From: an uncultured Alphaproteobacteria bacterium
GTDB lineage: Bacteria > Pseudomonadota > Alphaproteobacteria > UBA8366 > JADFVY01
DNA: 64,000 nt
Assembly: GCA_947259105.1 (NCBI GenBank)
Contig: CAMYKU010000002.1
Span: 28,781 to 92,780 of the forward strand
Direction: 5' to 3'
Position 1 is the first letter of the stretch; every line of letters begins with the position of its first letter. The position numbers were made by a program, and so were the translations under genes. Shown piece after piece: positions 28,103-37,575 of this stretch. The notes below the pieces were generated by a model. The model did no database searches. It saw only the letters and a list, made by a program, of their open reading frames with translations, and was not told the origin of the DNA.

Positions 28103-28370
28103 AATCTAGCCCGTTTCGGCCCTGCGAACAACAAAATAAGCCGATTCCAGGCCGTGCGGATCGTCGGCCGGTGCAGGTACGCGGATCACATGCAAAACAC
28201 CGAAAAACAGGAACAAAGCTGTTGCGCCGCCAATATTGCGGAGGCACCCTGTCGCCGGTGTGACGGGCTACGGCTGCATGGGCGTAATCCGGCGTCTTTG
28301 AATTCATCCGTATGGGCATCGAACCGCGCCGCGAAACCGGTGATGCGCTCAATTCTGAACGGTGGTCGAA

Positions 28371-29549
28371 ATGCGGTTTTCCTCGCTGACAGAGCGGATC
28401 GGCGGTGAAGGTTCCCGGGCCTGGGAGATCCACAACCGTGCCATGACGCGCGTTCGCGGCGGCGAGGACGTCATACTGTTGAGCATCGGTGATCCGGATT
28501 TCGACACGCCGCCATCGATTGTCGACAGCTGCGTGGCGAGCCTTCGTGCGGGAAATACACACTATTCCGCGATATCCGGCGACCCGGCGCTGCGCGCGGC
28601 GATCGCCCGCCACCATGCGGCGGTCGCCGGGGTGCCATGTTCGCCGGACCAGGTGGTGGTCTTCCATGGAGCCCAGAACGCACTGTTTTCTGCGGCGATC
28701 TGCCTGCTCGACCGCGGCGACGATGTCATCGTGCCGGAGCCGATGTATGTCACCTACGAGGCGGTCGTCGGTGCATCGGGTGCGCGCATGGTGCCGGTCC
28801 CCTGTCCGCGCGAGGCCGGCTTCCATCTCGACCTCGACGCGCTGGCGGCGGCGGTGACCCCGCAAACCCGGGCGATTCTGCTGAATACCCCGAACAATCC
28901 GACCGGCACCGTGCTGACCGCCGATGAACTGGCCGCGGTGGCCGATCTCTGCAGCCGACACGATCTGTGGCTCATTTCCGACGAGGTCTACGCCACACTG
29001 ACCTTCGAGCGCGACCACGTCAGCCCCTGTGCGCTGCCCGGCATGGCCGAACGAACGGTGACCGTCAACAGCCTCTCGAAGTCGCACGCCATGACCGGAT
29101 GGCGGATCGGCTGGACCGTCTCGCCCCCCGAATTGACCGTACACCTCGGAAATCTGGCTCTGTGCATGCACTACGGATGCCCGGGTTTCATTCAGGACGC
29201 CGCGGCAGCCGGACTGGACAATGCGCCGGCCGAAATTGCCGCCATGAAAGCGGAACTCATGGCCCGGCGGGATCTCGTCTGCGACCGGCTCGACGGCGTC
29301 GCGGGCCTGGAATACCTGAAACCCGACGCCGGGATGTTCGTCATGCTCGACGTGCGGGGAACCGGCACAACGGCATTCGAATTCGCATCGGGCCTTCTCG
29401 AGTCGTACGGGGTTTCCCTGCTGCCCGCCGATGCCTTCGGGCAGAGCGCCAGGGGTCATCTGCGGATCGGGCTATGCTCGGACCAGGACACGCTGGCGGA
29501 GGCCTGCCGCCGAATTGTCCGGCATACCGAAGCCGTGATGCAGCGCTGA
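28371..29549 (+). CDS. aruH: Arginine:pyruvate transaminase (AruH-like)
   Basis: 392-residue fold-type I class I/II aminotransferase. The PLP lysine is in NSLSKSHAMTGWRIGW. The N-terminus MRFSSLTERI, LLSIGDPDFDTP, GNTHYS and EPMYVTYEAV resemble Pseudomonas aeruginosa AruH, as I recall it, along the whole length. AruH converts L-arginine and pyruvate to 2-ketoarginine and alanine. The ATG at 28371 is preferred to a GTG three codons upstream because AruH starts with MRYS. The partner decarboxylase gene aruI is convergent, only 96 bp away, which supports the assignment strongly. Confidence 0.85.
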   Translation: MRFSSLTERIGGEGSRAWEIHNRAMTRVRGGEDVILLSIGDPDFDTPPSIVDSCVASLRAGNTHYSAISGDPALRAAIARHHAAVAGVPCSPDQVVVFHGAQNALFSAAICLLDRGDDVIVPEPMYVTYEAVVGASGARMVPVPCPREAGFHLDLDALAAAVTPQTRAILLNTPNNPTGTVLTADELAAVADLCSRHDLWLISDEVYATLTFERDHVSPCALPGMAERTVTVNSLSKSHAMTGWRIGWTVSPPELTVHLGNLALCMHYGCPGFIQDAAAAGLDNAPAEIAAMKAELMARRDLVCDRLDGVAGLEYLKPDAGMFVMLDVRGTGTTAFEFASGLLESYGVSLLPADAFGQSARGHLRIGLCSDQDTLAEACRRIVRHTEAVMQR

Positions 29550-29559
29550 GGGGCTTATG

Positions 29560-29581
29560 AATAGGCACCACGCCTATTTTT
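29560..29581 (+). terminator. Rho-independent terminator of aruH
   Basis: AATAGGC-ACCAC-GCCTATT forms a perfect 7-bp stem with a 5-nt loop, followed by TTT. It starts 11 bp after the aruH stop. Confidence 0.75.
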
Positions 29582-29645
29582 GCCGGCTCAAAACCTTATT
29601 CGACGCCGCCTCGACCATACGCCGCGCATTGGGCCGTCGGGACGG

Positions 29646-31247
29646 TCACGCAAGATCCGGCAGATCCTCCCGGATTTCGATCAGCGTCGGGCCGCCCGCC
29701 GCCAGTGCGTCGCGCAGGTGCTGGCCCAGGGCATCAAGCGTCTGCAGGCGCACCGCATGGCAGCCATAGGCTTCCGCCAGGACCTGGAAGTCCGGATTGC
29801 GCGCTTTGACGCCAATTTCCGCGATGTCGGCCGCGACCATGCCGTCGCGAATCTGGCCAAGACCTTCGTTGTTCCACACGATAACGGGCAGGGCCAGCCC
29901 CAGCTCCGCGGCCGTGCCCAGCTCCGGCAGGGTAAACTGGAACCCGTAATCGCCGGCCAGCGCCACCCCGGGCCGCCGCGGATCGGCCAGCTTGGCGCCG
30001 ATCGCCGCCGGCAGGGCGTAACCGAGGGTGCCGAATCCCAGCGGATGGAACCAGCAACGCGGCCGGTCCACGGGAAAAGCGGCATTTCCGGTGTAGGCGA
30101 TCTGCGTCATATCGGTCGCAACGAAGCCGTCCGCCGGCAGTGCCGCCCGGATCGCCTCGAGCACCCGGATATGCTTTCGCGCAAGCGTACCCCAGCCCGC
30201 CGAAACCTCTTGCCGGACTGCGGCAACACGCTGGTTCTGGCGATCCGCCGGTTGGCCGGATCCGACCTCGCCCAGCGCCTCGACGAATGCCGCCGCGTCG
30301 GACCGGATTCCCAGCGCCGGTTCGGCGTTGAGCGCGAGTTGCGCCTCGGCGATATCGACGCGGATGACCGTACCGCCCAGCTGCAGCGGGTTATCGGCCC
30401 AGGAGTCGGTCTCCGACAATTCCGATCCGACGACCAGGACAAGATCGGCGTCGGCCAGGAATGCCTGGGTCGGCGGACGCGAGAGCGTCGCGCCGAGGGA
30501 CAGCCTGTGCGATTCGGGAAACACGCCCTTCCCTGCCGTCGTGGTGACCACAGCCGCGCCGATGTCCTCGGCCAGGCGCACGATACGCGCCTGCGGCACA
30601 TCGACCGCACCGCCGCCGAGCAGGACCGCCGGCCTGTGCGCCCTTGCGAGCAGGTCCCGCGCGGCGCCGACGGCGGAGTCATCGGGCGTCGGCCTTGGCG
30701 CCATGGCGCCAGCCCGCCACACGCCTTCGGCCGGGCCGGCCAGCACGTCGAGCGGCACCGACAGATGCATCGGCCGGGGCCGCGCGGAGGCAAAGGACGA
30801 GAACGCCGACTGGATGAACTCGACGACGTCGGCGGGACCCATCGCGACGCGGCTGTCCGCGGTGATCGGCGCGGTGACGGCGCGCTGGTCGGAGATCTCG
30901 TGCAGCCGTCCCCTTCCCTTGCCCAGATCCGCGCGCGCATTCACCGATGAAATCACCAGCATCGGCACCGAATCGGACATTGCCTGGCCGATCGCCGTCG
31001 CGATATTGGTCACGCCGGGCCCGGTGATGACGATACATACCCCTGGAAGGCCGCTGGCGCGCGCGTAGCCGTCCGCCATGAAGCCGGCGCCCTGCTCATG
31101 CCGGACCAGCACATGACGCATGGACGAGCCTGCAAGGCCCTTGTAGAGCTCAAGGGTGTGAACGCCCGGAATTCCGAATACGGTGTCGACGCCGTAGGCC
31201 TCGAGCAACCCGGCGATTGCCGCGCCACAGCTCGGATTGCCGGGCAT
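29646..31247 (-). CDS. aruI: 5-guanidino-2-oxopentanoate decarboxylase (AruI-like, ThDP-dependent)
   Basis: 533-residue thiamine-diphosphate enzyme of the acetolactate synthase fold. The N-terminal Pyr domain has the catalytic Glu in VRHEQGAGFMADGYAR; the PP domain has the ThDP/Mg motif GDYGFQFTLPEL ending in WNN. The segments YGVDTVFGIPGVHTLELY and SDSVPMLVISSVNA match proteins annotated as AruI, which decarboxylates 2-ketoarginine to 4-guanidinobutyraldehyde. The AruH-like gene next door supports this. Acetolactate synthase is unlikely because no small subunit gene follows. It starts 18 bp after ssb on the same strand. Confidence 0.83.
   Translation of the reverse strand: MPGNPSCGAAIAGLLEAYGVDTVFGIPGVHTLELYKGLAGSSMRHVLVRHEQGAGFMADGYARASGLPGVCIVITGPGVTNIATAIGQAMSDSVPMLVISSVNARADLGKGRGRLHEISDQRAVTAPITADSRVAMGPADVVEFIQSAFSSFASARPRPMHLSVPLDVLAGPAEGVWRAGAMAPRPTPDDSAVGAARDLLARAHRPAVLLGGGAVDVPQARIVRLAEDIGAAVVTTTAGKGVFPESHRLSLGATLSRPPTQAFLADADLVLVVGSELSETDSWADNPLQLGGTVIRVDIAEAQLALNAEPALGIRSDAAAFVEALGEVGSGQPADRQNQRVAAVRQEVSAGWGTLARKHIRVLEAIRAALPADGFVATDMTQIAYTGNAAFPVDRPRCWFHPLGFGTLGYALPAAIGAKLADPRRPGVALAGDYGFQFTLPELGTAAELGLALPVIVWNNEGLGQIRDGMVAADIAEIGVKARNPDFQVLAEAYGCHAVRLQTLDALGQHLRDALAAGGPTLIEIREDLPDLA
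30696..30711. repeat. Palindrome TGGCGCCATGGCGCCA inside aruI
   Basis: A 16-bp perfect palindrome with the core GGCGCCATGGCGCC, also found at 37502-37515 and 60947-60964. Confidence 0.7.
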
Positions 31248-31265
31248 GGGCTGCCCCTTCCGGGA

Positions 31266-31727
31266 TCAGAACGGGATTTCGTCGTCCAGGTCGGCGCCGG
31301 ACGCGCCCGCAGGCTGCTCCGCGTCCTGCGAGTAACCACCACCGCCCCCGCCGGCATAATCGCCACCGCCCTCGCCGCGGCCGTCGAGCAGCACCAGATT
31401 GCTGCGAAAGCGCTGCAGCACGACTTCCGTCGTGTACTTCTCCTGGCCGCTCTGGTCGGTCCATTTACGGGTCTGCAACTGGCCTTCGAGAAAGACCTTC
31501 CGGCCCTTCTGAAGGTATTTCTCGGCGACTTCGGCCAGTTTCTCGTCGAAGATCACCACGCGGTGCCATTCCGTGCGCTCCTGCATCTCGCCGCTGTTGC
31601 GGTCGCGCCAGCGCTCGGACGTCGCGACCGAGAGATTGCACACCTTGCCGCCGTTCTGCATCGTCCGCACTTCCGGGTCGCGCCCGAGATTGCCGACGAG
31701 AATGACCTTGTTGACGCTGCCTGCCAT
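31266..31727 (-). CDS. ssb: Single-stranded DNA-binding protein
   Basis: 153 residues. The OB-fold domain (about 1-112) includes [14 protein letters not shown] and the aromatic-rich strand [16 protein letters not shown] glycine-rich linker ([13 protein letters not shown]) leads to the conserved acidic tip DDEIPF that recruits replication and repair proteins. Length and layout are typical. It shares direction with aruI downstream. In many alphaproteobacteria uvrA is divergent from ssb; here one extra gene (31869-32879) lies between. Confidence 0.98.
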   Translation of the reverse strand: MAGSVNKVILVGNLGRDPEVRTMQNGGKVCNLSVATSERWRDRNSGEMQERTEWHRVVIFDEKLAEVAEKYLQKGRKVFLEGQLQTRKWTDQSGQEKYTTEVVLQRFRSNLVLLDGRGEGGGDYAGGGGGGYSQDAEQPAGASGADLDDEIPF

Positions 31728-31868
31728 GGATTTCCCGTCCCGATTAGCTTGGTTTTCCGTTATCGCCCCGCGCGACCGCGTGATAGCGCCGCCCGCTGGA
31801 CTCGCGCCGACTATAGCGGGTCGGCCGCCCCACCGCCAAACTGTTTGATGCCGGATTGCCCGGCGCAG

Positions 31869-32879
31869 TCAGCTTGCGCCGCAATAATGCGCTTTCACCG
31901 TCTGGCGACCGCAAACCAGGTGGACGAGCCGGTCGAATCCGGGATCGTTCGCGCGGCGTTCCAGGACGCCCCCAGGTCCCCACGGGTCGACAAACATATA
32001 CAATGCGCTTTCCAGTGTATCGCGGCCAACCTGTTCCTTGTCCTCCCATATGTCGGCGACCATGGCGGCATCGTCCGCGATATATCCGGTTGCTGTATCT
32101 CGCAAGCCTTCCAGCAACTCGGAATGGACAACCTTCAAGCCGGCGGTGTAGTGGTCCAGGTTCAGGATGGCCCGCAGGCCGGCTTCGTCCCGCGCACTTG
32201 CTTTCAGGGCCAGCGCGTCCCAGAACGGCCCATCGCCATCGTTCGGGTATATCGGGTTCCACTTCTCATCGAAGAAATCTCGCCAGAAATCGTACATCAC
32301 AGCGTATTCGGCGATTTCAATCCGCCCGGCCGGCCGGTCTTCCGTCTTTTTGGCAAGCGAATCGATCAGCCGGTAGCCCTCGAGGGTTCGCTGGTCGGTG
32401 AGAATCTCGGTAACGCACAGATCGTCGTATTTCGCGCCCGGATAGAACGCCTCGACGGCGAACCTGTATTCGCGGGCCAGCGTTGCCGGCAGATTCAGCC
32501 GCTGCGGGCCCATCCGGTCTTCCAAACCGAAGCGGCCGAGCAGCCGGTCGTCGGCATAGGCCGCGACGGTCCGGACGCGCGCGTTGGCCCGATATGCCCC
32601 CGGGCTCTTGTGATAGCCGTTCAACCAGCCAAGCACGGGAAGCGGCGTCGGCCTGTCGAACTTCAGGGCGATCCAGGCGGGCTGGCCGGCCTTGCCACTG
32701 ACGCACCACGCCGTGCGGGCGCCCCGGTCCGTCAGGTTTTGCGGCCCGTAGCCGATGTCGCCCGCCGTCGGCAGGAACGCCGATGACACGACGCGCATAT
32801 CGGCAAATGCGCCGGACGGGGCGGTGACTGGCAAACCCGCGGCGGTCGCCGCGACCATGCGGAATATGAAACCCTTCAT
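31869..32879 (-). CDS. Exported protein with an NADase-type glycan-binding domain
   Basis: 336 residues. A signal peptide ends near PSGAFA. Residues about 30-170 have a discoidin-like pattern, including [23 protein letters not shown] and [10 protein letters not shown], that I associate with the NADase-type glycan-binding (translocation) domain found in streptococcal NAD-glycohydrolase and in many uncharacterised bacterial proteins. The rest (about 175-336) matches nothing I recognise; a late Cys pair (VCGRQ, HYCGAS) could form a disulfide. It is inserted between ssb and uvrA, divergent from uvrA. The function is unknown; no NADase catalytic domain is seen. Confidence 0.65.
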   Translation of the reverse strand: MKGFIFRMVAATAAGLPVTAPSGAFADMRVVSSAFLPTAGDIGYGPQNLTDRGARTAWCVSGKAGQPAWIALKFDRPTPLPVLGWLNGYHKSPGAYRANARVRTVAAYADDRLLGRFGLEDRMGPQRLNLPATLAREYRFAVEAFYPGAKYDDLCVTEILTDQRTLEGYRLIDSLAKKTEDRPAGRIEIAEYAVMYDFWRDFFDEKWNPIYPNDGDGPFWDALALKASARDEAGLRAILNLDHYTAGLKVVHSELLEGLRDTATGYIADDAAMVADIWEDKEQVGRDTLESALYMFVDPWGPGGVLERRANDPGFDRLVHLVCGRQTVKAHYCGAS

Positions 32880-33022
32880 CGCCTTCTCCCGGCTGATAGC
32901 CCGTCGACGGACGGGTCTACGCGCTCAAGACTATCGATGAAACGTGAACAAGCGGTTTCCCGGCTCATGTTCGGCATACAGCCACGGCGGGGCTTTCTCG
33001 CAGGGTGGCGGCAACCTATATT

Positions 33023-33046
33023 GAACGCAACAGTTCCTGAAAGAAC
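33023..33046. promoter_or_regulatory. GAAC/GTTC array upstream of uvrA, possible SOS operator
   Basis: GAAC, GTTC and GAAC occur at 33023, 33033 and 33043, each 10 bp apart, ending 10 bp before the uvrA ATG. The tetramers are those of alphaproteobacterial LexA boxes, but the usual spacing is GTTC-N7-GTTC, so this is not a consensus site. Confidence 0.3.
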
Positions 33047-33056
33047 CGGCACATTC

Positions 33057-35909
33057 ATGCACAAGACGATCAGCGTTCGCGGCGCCCGCGAGCATAACCT
33101 GAAGGGCGTCGACGTCGACCTGCCCCGCGACCGGCTCGTCGTGATCACGGGGCTCAGCGGGTCCGGCAAGTCGTCGCTGGCCTTCGATACCATCTACGCG
33201 GAAGGCCAGCGCCGCTATGTGGAAAGCCTTTCGGCCTATGCGAGGCAGTTCCTGGAACTGATGCAGAAGCCGGACGTGGATTCGATCGAGGGCCTGTCGC
33301 CGGCGATTTCCATCGAACAGAAGACGACCAGCCGCAATCCGCGCTCGACGGTCGGCACCGTCACCGAGATCTACGACTATCTGCGCCTCTTGTTCGCCCG
33401 CATCGGCATCCCCTACTCGCCGGCCACCGGGCTGCCCATCGAAAGCCAGACGATCAGCCAGATGGTCGATCGTATCCTCGCCATGCCCGAGGGTGCGCGG
33501 CTCTACCTGCTGGCGCCGGTGGTGCGCGGCCGCAAGGGGGAATACCGCAAGGAACTGGCCGATCTGCAGAAGCGCGGATTCCAGCGCGTCAAGGTCGACG
33601 GCAAGCTCTACGAGATCGACGATTCGCCGAAGCTGGACAAGAAGCGCAAGCACGATATCGAGGTCGTCGTGGACCGTCTCGTCGTGCGCCCGGACATCGC
33701 CAAGCGCCTGGCGGACTCGCTGGAAACCGCCCTGCACCTCGCCGAGGGCCTGGCGGTCGCGGAAGATGCCGATTCCGGCGATCGCACGATCTTCTCGGAG
33801 CGGTTCGCCTGCCCGGTCTCGGGCTTCACCATCGACGAGATCGAACCGCGGCTGTTCTCGTTCAACAATCCCTACGGCGCCTGTCCGGCCTGCGACGGGC
33901 TGGGCACGACGATGTATTTCGACCCGGAACTGGTGGTGCCGGACGACCGCAAGACGCTGGCCGACGGCGTCATCGCGCCCTGGGCCAACTCGTCGTCCCC
34001 CTATTTCCGGCAAACGCTGGACAGCCTCGCCCGCCACTTCAAGGTCAGCACGCGCGAACCGTTCCGCGACCTGCCGGAGCCGGTCCGCGACGCGATCCTG
34101 AACGGGACGGGCGAGACCAAGGTCAGGATGGCCTACGATGACGGGTTTCGCAGCTACACCATCGAAAAGCCGTTCGAGGGCGTGCTGCCGAACATGCGGC
34201 GCCGCTGGCGCGAGACCGACAGTTCCTGGGTGCGCGACGAGCTGGCCAAATACCAGAGCGTCTATCCGTGCGAGGCGTGCGGCGGCCACCGGCTAAAGCC
34301 CGAGGCCCTGGCTGTGAAGATCGTCGGCCTGCATGCCGGCGAGGTCGCGGACATGACGATCGCCGACGCCGGCGCCTGGTTCAGCGCGCTGTCGGACCGC
34401 CTGGACGCCAAGCAACGCACCATCGCCGAGCGGATCCTGAAGGAAATCAACGAGCGACTCGGGTTCCTGAACAATGTCGGGCTCGAATATCTGACCCTGG
34501 CACGCGCCTCGGCCACCCTGTCCGGCGGCGAAAGCCAGCGTATCCGGCTGGCCTCGCAGATCGGATCGGGGCTGACCGGCGTTCTCTACGTGCTGGACGA
34601 GCCCTCGATCGGCCTGCATCAGCGCGACAACCAGCGCCTGCTCGGGACGCTCAAGCGGCTGCGGGACCTCGGCAACACGGTCATCGTCGTCGAGCATGAC
34701 GAGGACGCGATCCGGTCCGCCGACTATCTGGTGGACATGGGGCCCGGCGCTGGCATCCACGGCGGCGAAGTGGTCGCGGCCGGCCTGCCCGAGGAGGTCA
34801 TGGCGCATCCGGAAAGCCTGACCGCGCAATATCTGACCGGGCGCCGCGTGATCCCCCTGCCGGCAGCCCGGCGCCGCGGCCGGCGCGGCCAGTCGCTGCG
34901 CATTGCCGGGGCGCGGGCCAACAACCTGCAGAATCTGGCCGTCGAGATCCCGCTGGGAACTTTCACCTGCGTGACCGGCGTCTCCGGCGGCGGCAAGTCG
35001 ACATTGATTATCGAGACGCTCTACAAGGCGCTGGCCAAGCGCCTGAACAACGCCCGCACCCACCCGGGCGCGCACGACACCATCAAGGGCGCGGAATTCC
35101 TCGACAAGGTGATCGACATCGACCAGTCGCCGATCGGCCGCACGCCGCGTTCGAACCCGGCGACCTATACCGGCGCCTTCACGCCGATTCGCGACTGGTT
35201 CGCCAACCTGCCGGAATCGAAGGCCCGCGGCTATGCCCCGGGGCGCTTTTCCTTCAACGTCAAGGGCGGCCGCTGCGAGGCTTGCCAGGGCGACGGCGTG
35301 ATCAAGATCGAGATGCATTTCCTGCCCGATGTCTACGTCCAGTGCGACCACTGCAAGGGCAAGCGCTACAACCGCGAAACACTCGAAATAACCTTTAAAG
35401 ACAAATCGATCGCAGACGTTCTGGATATGACGGTTGAGGAAGGCGCGGAGTTCTTCAAGGCGGTGCCCGCGATCCGCGACAAGATGCGGACCCTGGATCG
35501 GGTCGGCCTCGGCTACATCCATGTCGGCCAGCAGGCGACGACCCTGTCGGGTGGCGAGGCGCAGCGCGTCAAGCTGGCCAAGGAGCTGTCGAAGCGGGCC
35601 ACGGGCCGCACCCTCTATATCCTCGATGAGCCGACGACCGGCCTGCATTTCGCGGATGTCGAGAAACTGCTCGAGGTGCTCCACGCGCTGGTCGACCACG
35701 GCAACACCGTGGTGGTGATCGAGCACAACATGGAGGTCGTGAAGACCGCCGACCACATCATTGATCTCGGCCCCGAAGGCGGCAACGGCGGCGGGCGCAT
35801 CGTCGCGCAGGGCGCGCCGGAGGACGTGGCGCGGGTGCCGGAAAGCTACACCGGCCAGTTCCTGGCGCCGCATCTGACTGGCGGCGCACAGGCCAGGAAA
35901 CGCGCCTGA
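33057..35909 (+). CDS. uvrA: Excinuclease ABC subunit A
   Basis: 950-residue DNA damage sensor with two ABC ATPase modules. The first Walker [10 protein letters not shown] is at residues 32-40 and the second GVSGGGKST near 640. Zinc-binding CxxC pairs are visible in [17 protein letters not shown] and the [17 protein letters not shown] pair. The signature [12 protein letters not shown] and [12 protein letters not shown] precede DEPSIGLH and [11 protein letters not shown] 33057 is chosen since homology begins at [16 protein letters not shown]; the reading extends 40 codons upstream without support. It is convergent with the TPR-like lipoprotein gene. Confidence 0.98.
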   Translation: MHKTISVRGAREHNLKGVDVDLPRDRLVVITGLSGSGKSSLAFDTIYAEGQRRYVESLSAYARQFLELMQKPDVDSIEGLSPAISIEQKTTSRNPRSTVGTVTEIYDYLRLLFARIGIPYSPATGLPIESQTISQMVDRILAMPEGARLYLLAPVVRGRKGEYRKELADLQKRGFQRVKVDGKLYEIDDSPKLDKKRKHDIEVVVDRLVVRPDIAKRLADSLETALHLAEGLAVAEDADSGDRTIFSERFACPVSGFTIDEIEPRLFSFNNPYGACPACDGLGTTMYFDPELVVPDDRKTLADGVIAPWANSSSPYFRQTLDSLARHFKVSTREPFRDLPEPVRDAILNGTGETKVRMAYDDGFRSYTIEKPFEGVLPNMRRRWRETDSSWVRDELAKYQSVYPCEACGGHRLKPEALAVKIVGLHAGEVADMTIADAGAWFSALSDRLDAKQRTIAERILKEINERLGFLNNVGLEYLTLARASATLSGGESQRIRLASQIGSGLTGVLYVLDEPSIGLHQRDNQRLLGTLKRLRDLGNTVIVVEHDEDAIRSADYLVDMGPGAGIHGGEVVAAGLPEEVMAHPESLTAQYLTGRRVIPLPAARRRGRRGQSLRIAGARANNLQNLAVEIPLGTFTCVTGVSGGGKSTLIIETLYKALAKRLNNARTHPGAHDTIKGAEFLDKVIDIDQSPIGRTPRSNPATYTGAFTPIRDWFANLPESKARGYAPGRFSFNVKGGRCEACQGDGVIKIEMHFLPDVYVQCDHCKGKRYNRETLEITFKDKSIADVLDMTVEEGAEFFKAVPAIRDKMRTLDRVGLGYIHVGQQATTLSGGEAQRVKLAKELSKRATGRTLYILDEPTTGLHFADVEKLLEVLHALVDHGNTVVVIEHNMEVVKTADHIIDLGPEGGNGGGRIVAQGAPEDVARVPESYTGQFLAPHLTGGAQARKRA

Positions 35910-35928
35910 ACCGCCGCTATTGCGGTTC
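35908..35928. terminator. Symmetric hairpin between convergent uvrA and the TPR-like gene
   Basis: GAACCGC-CGCTATT-GCGGTTC is a perfect 7-bp stem covering the uvrA stop and the last codons of the convergent gene. There is no T-run. Confidence 0.35.
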
Positions 35929-37374
35929 TGGATGTTGCAGTTCCGGAAATTGTGGATTTGAATTCGGGCCCTCGATGCCGTCGGCTGTCTCCAGAGCCAG
36001 CACGACATCGCCGGCGCGCGCCAGGGCCACGGCGGCAAAGAACAGGGCGATAACGCGGTCCTCGGAACTGGCCGCGACGCTTTCGGCGATTTCGAGCGTC
36101 CGTTTTGCGGCGGCCCGGCCACCGGCCCGATCGCCCCGCCGGAGTTGCGCACCGGCCAGGCTGCCGTAGGCCGCGGCCACCATGGAGAGGTCGCCGTCAC
36201 TGGGCCGGCTGTCCACGGCCGCTTCAAGGTAACCGGCAGCCGCTTTCGCCTGGCCCAACTGCGTCTTGGCCATAGCCGCTGCAACGAGGAGTTCGGTGGT
36301 CTTCTGGCCGGCGCCGCCCGGTATGCCGAGCACGTCGTCCGGCGATCCGCTTCGACTGATCGCCAACCTCATGGTCAGTACGTAGTCCAGCCCCTCCCCG
36401 ACACGGCCCTCTCCATCCTCCGGCGTTTGCCCGGCGGCCAGCTGTTCGGCGTAATTCAGCGATTCGACCGCGCCGGACAGGTCGCCGGCCGCTGCCCGCG
36501 CCAGGGCGACGTTGCTCACGCTCCGGCTCGCATCCCACGCGCCGTTCGCCATCCCCGCGTATTGCATGGCAGCGAGAAACGATTGCCGGGCGCCGTCGGG
36601 ATCGCCTGAGCGGAATTGCGCCGCGCCTATTCGCATCGTGACCACGGCTTTCAGCGGCATCTTGCTCTCGAACAGAATGGCGTCGAGCACGGTCAGGCTA
36701 TCGCCGGCGATTCCGCTGAAGACCGCGCTGAAGATCCAGGCGTCGTTTTCGGATTGCCCGTCCCGGATCGAGATGGCATGCGCCGTCGTGCGGGCGCCCG
36801 CAATATCACCGGCATCCAGTTGAGTCATTGTGATCAGCCCCAGCAGGCCATTACGGTGTTCTTCGCTCGTGAAGCCATCGGCCCGCTCGCGGGCACCCGA
36901 AACGTCGCCTGTAAAAGCTTGCGCCCAGGCCGCGTTGACCAGCATCTCGTCCCCTTTGCGCCCGGGTTCGAGACGTTGCGCGGCTTCCACGGCCTGTGCC
37001 GCCGCCGCCTTCGCTGCCTCGGCGTGGCCCGAATCCACCAAAGCAAGTGCGAGGGCCGTATAGGCCACGACCCGACCGTCGTCACTGTCGGCCAGATCGG
37101 CCGTTTCGTGGGCGCCGTCGAGGTCGCCGGCGCGTACCTGGGCGATGGCGGCCGCCGGGATGCCGAAGATACGCTCGCGCTTGTCTTCCATCTTTTCGAT
37201 CGCCGCGACCGCGCGTTGCGCCGTGTCACGCGCGCCGGCCGGATCGCCCGCCGCCATCTGGACCCGCGCGATTTCACTGTAGGCCGTGGCGCGGAAGGTC
37301 TCGACCGGCAGCGAGCAGGCCGCTGCAAGAAAACCGGCCAGAAGCAAGAGACCTGTACGCAACATCGTTTTCAT
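35917..37374 (-). CDS. TPR-like repeat lipoprotein
   Basis: 485 residues. A lipoprotein signal with lipobox LAAAC (Cys20) is followed by about ten degenerate 34-40-residue helical repeats with TPR-type spacing (for example YSEIARVQMAAGDPAGARDT and AAAIAQVRAGDLDGAHETAD), rich in Ala, Gly and Asp. Each repeat has the pattern A-x-A-x-A-x-x-G-D-x-x-G-A. It is probably a periplasmic or outer-membrane scaffold for protein contacts. The short C-terminal tail (NSNPQFPELQ) is polar. No partner is evident; neighbours are convergent uvrA and divergent trmFO. Confidence 0.75.
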   Translation of the reverse strand: MKTMLRTGLLLLAGFLAAACSLPVETFRATAYSEIARVQMAAGDPAGARDTAQRAVAAIEKMEDKRERIFGIPAAAIAQVRAGDLDGAHETADLADSDDGRVVAYTALALALVDSGHAEAAKAAAAQAVEAAQRLEPGRKGDEMLVNAAWAQAFTGDVSGARERADGFTSEEHRNGLLGLITMTQLDAGDIAGARTTAHAISIRDGQSENDAWIFSAVFSGIAGDSLTVLDAILFESKMPLKAVVTMRIGAAQFRSGDPDGARQSFLAAMQYAGMANGAWDASRSVSNVALARAAAGDLSGAVESLNYAEQLAAGQTPEDGEGRVGEGLDYVLTMRLAISRSGSPDDVLGIPGGAGQKTTELLVAAAMAKTQLGQAKAAAGYLEAAVDSRPSDGDLSMVAAAYGSLAGAQLRRGDRAGGRAAAKRTLEIAESVAASSEDRVIALFFAAVALARAGDVVLALETADGIEGPNSNPQFPELQHPEPQ

Positions 37375-37501
37375 CCCCTATCGTGTTGTTCGCGCACCGA
37401 CAGTGCGCGTGAGCGTCGGGCACGGCATTCTATGAAATGCCGTATGCGGCCGATAGACGCGACGATCATACCTCCGCATGGTTAACGATCCGTGACCCGA
37501 T

Positions 37502-37515
37502 GGCGCCATGGCGCC
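37502..37515. repeat. Palindrome GGCGCCATGGCGCC upstream of trmFO
   Basis: A 14-bp perfect palindrome in the gap between the divergent TPR-like and trmFO genes, 60 bp before the trmFO ATG. It shares its core with the copies in aruI and the EamA gene. Confidence 0.65.
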
Positions 37516-37575
37516 GGCCACCTGAACATCGATCCACGCATTGACCCGGCCCGCGCGCGCTTCTATCTGTTGCCC

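Noticed and set aside
28103..28370. Small gene between gyrA and aruH
   Set aside because: The short open frames here lack ribosome binding sites and codon bias; the gap is better read as divergent promoter DNA.
24836..28408. 1190-residue plus-strand open frame
   Set aside because: It is antisense to coaD and gyrA, both secure genes; it has the same GC-driven composition.
29646..31247. Acetolactate synthase for branched-chain synthesis together with ilvD
   Set aside because: No small subunit gene follows, ilvD is 30 kb away, and sequence motifs fit AruI.
34293..36284. 663-residue minus-strand open frame
   Set aside because: It is antisense to uvrA and out of frame with the TPR-like gene; only composition supports it.
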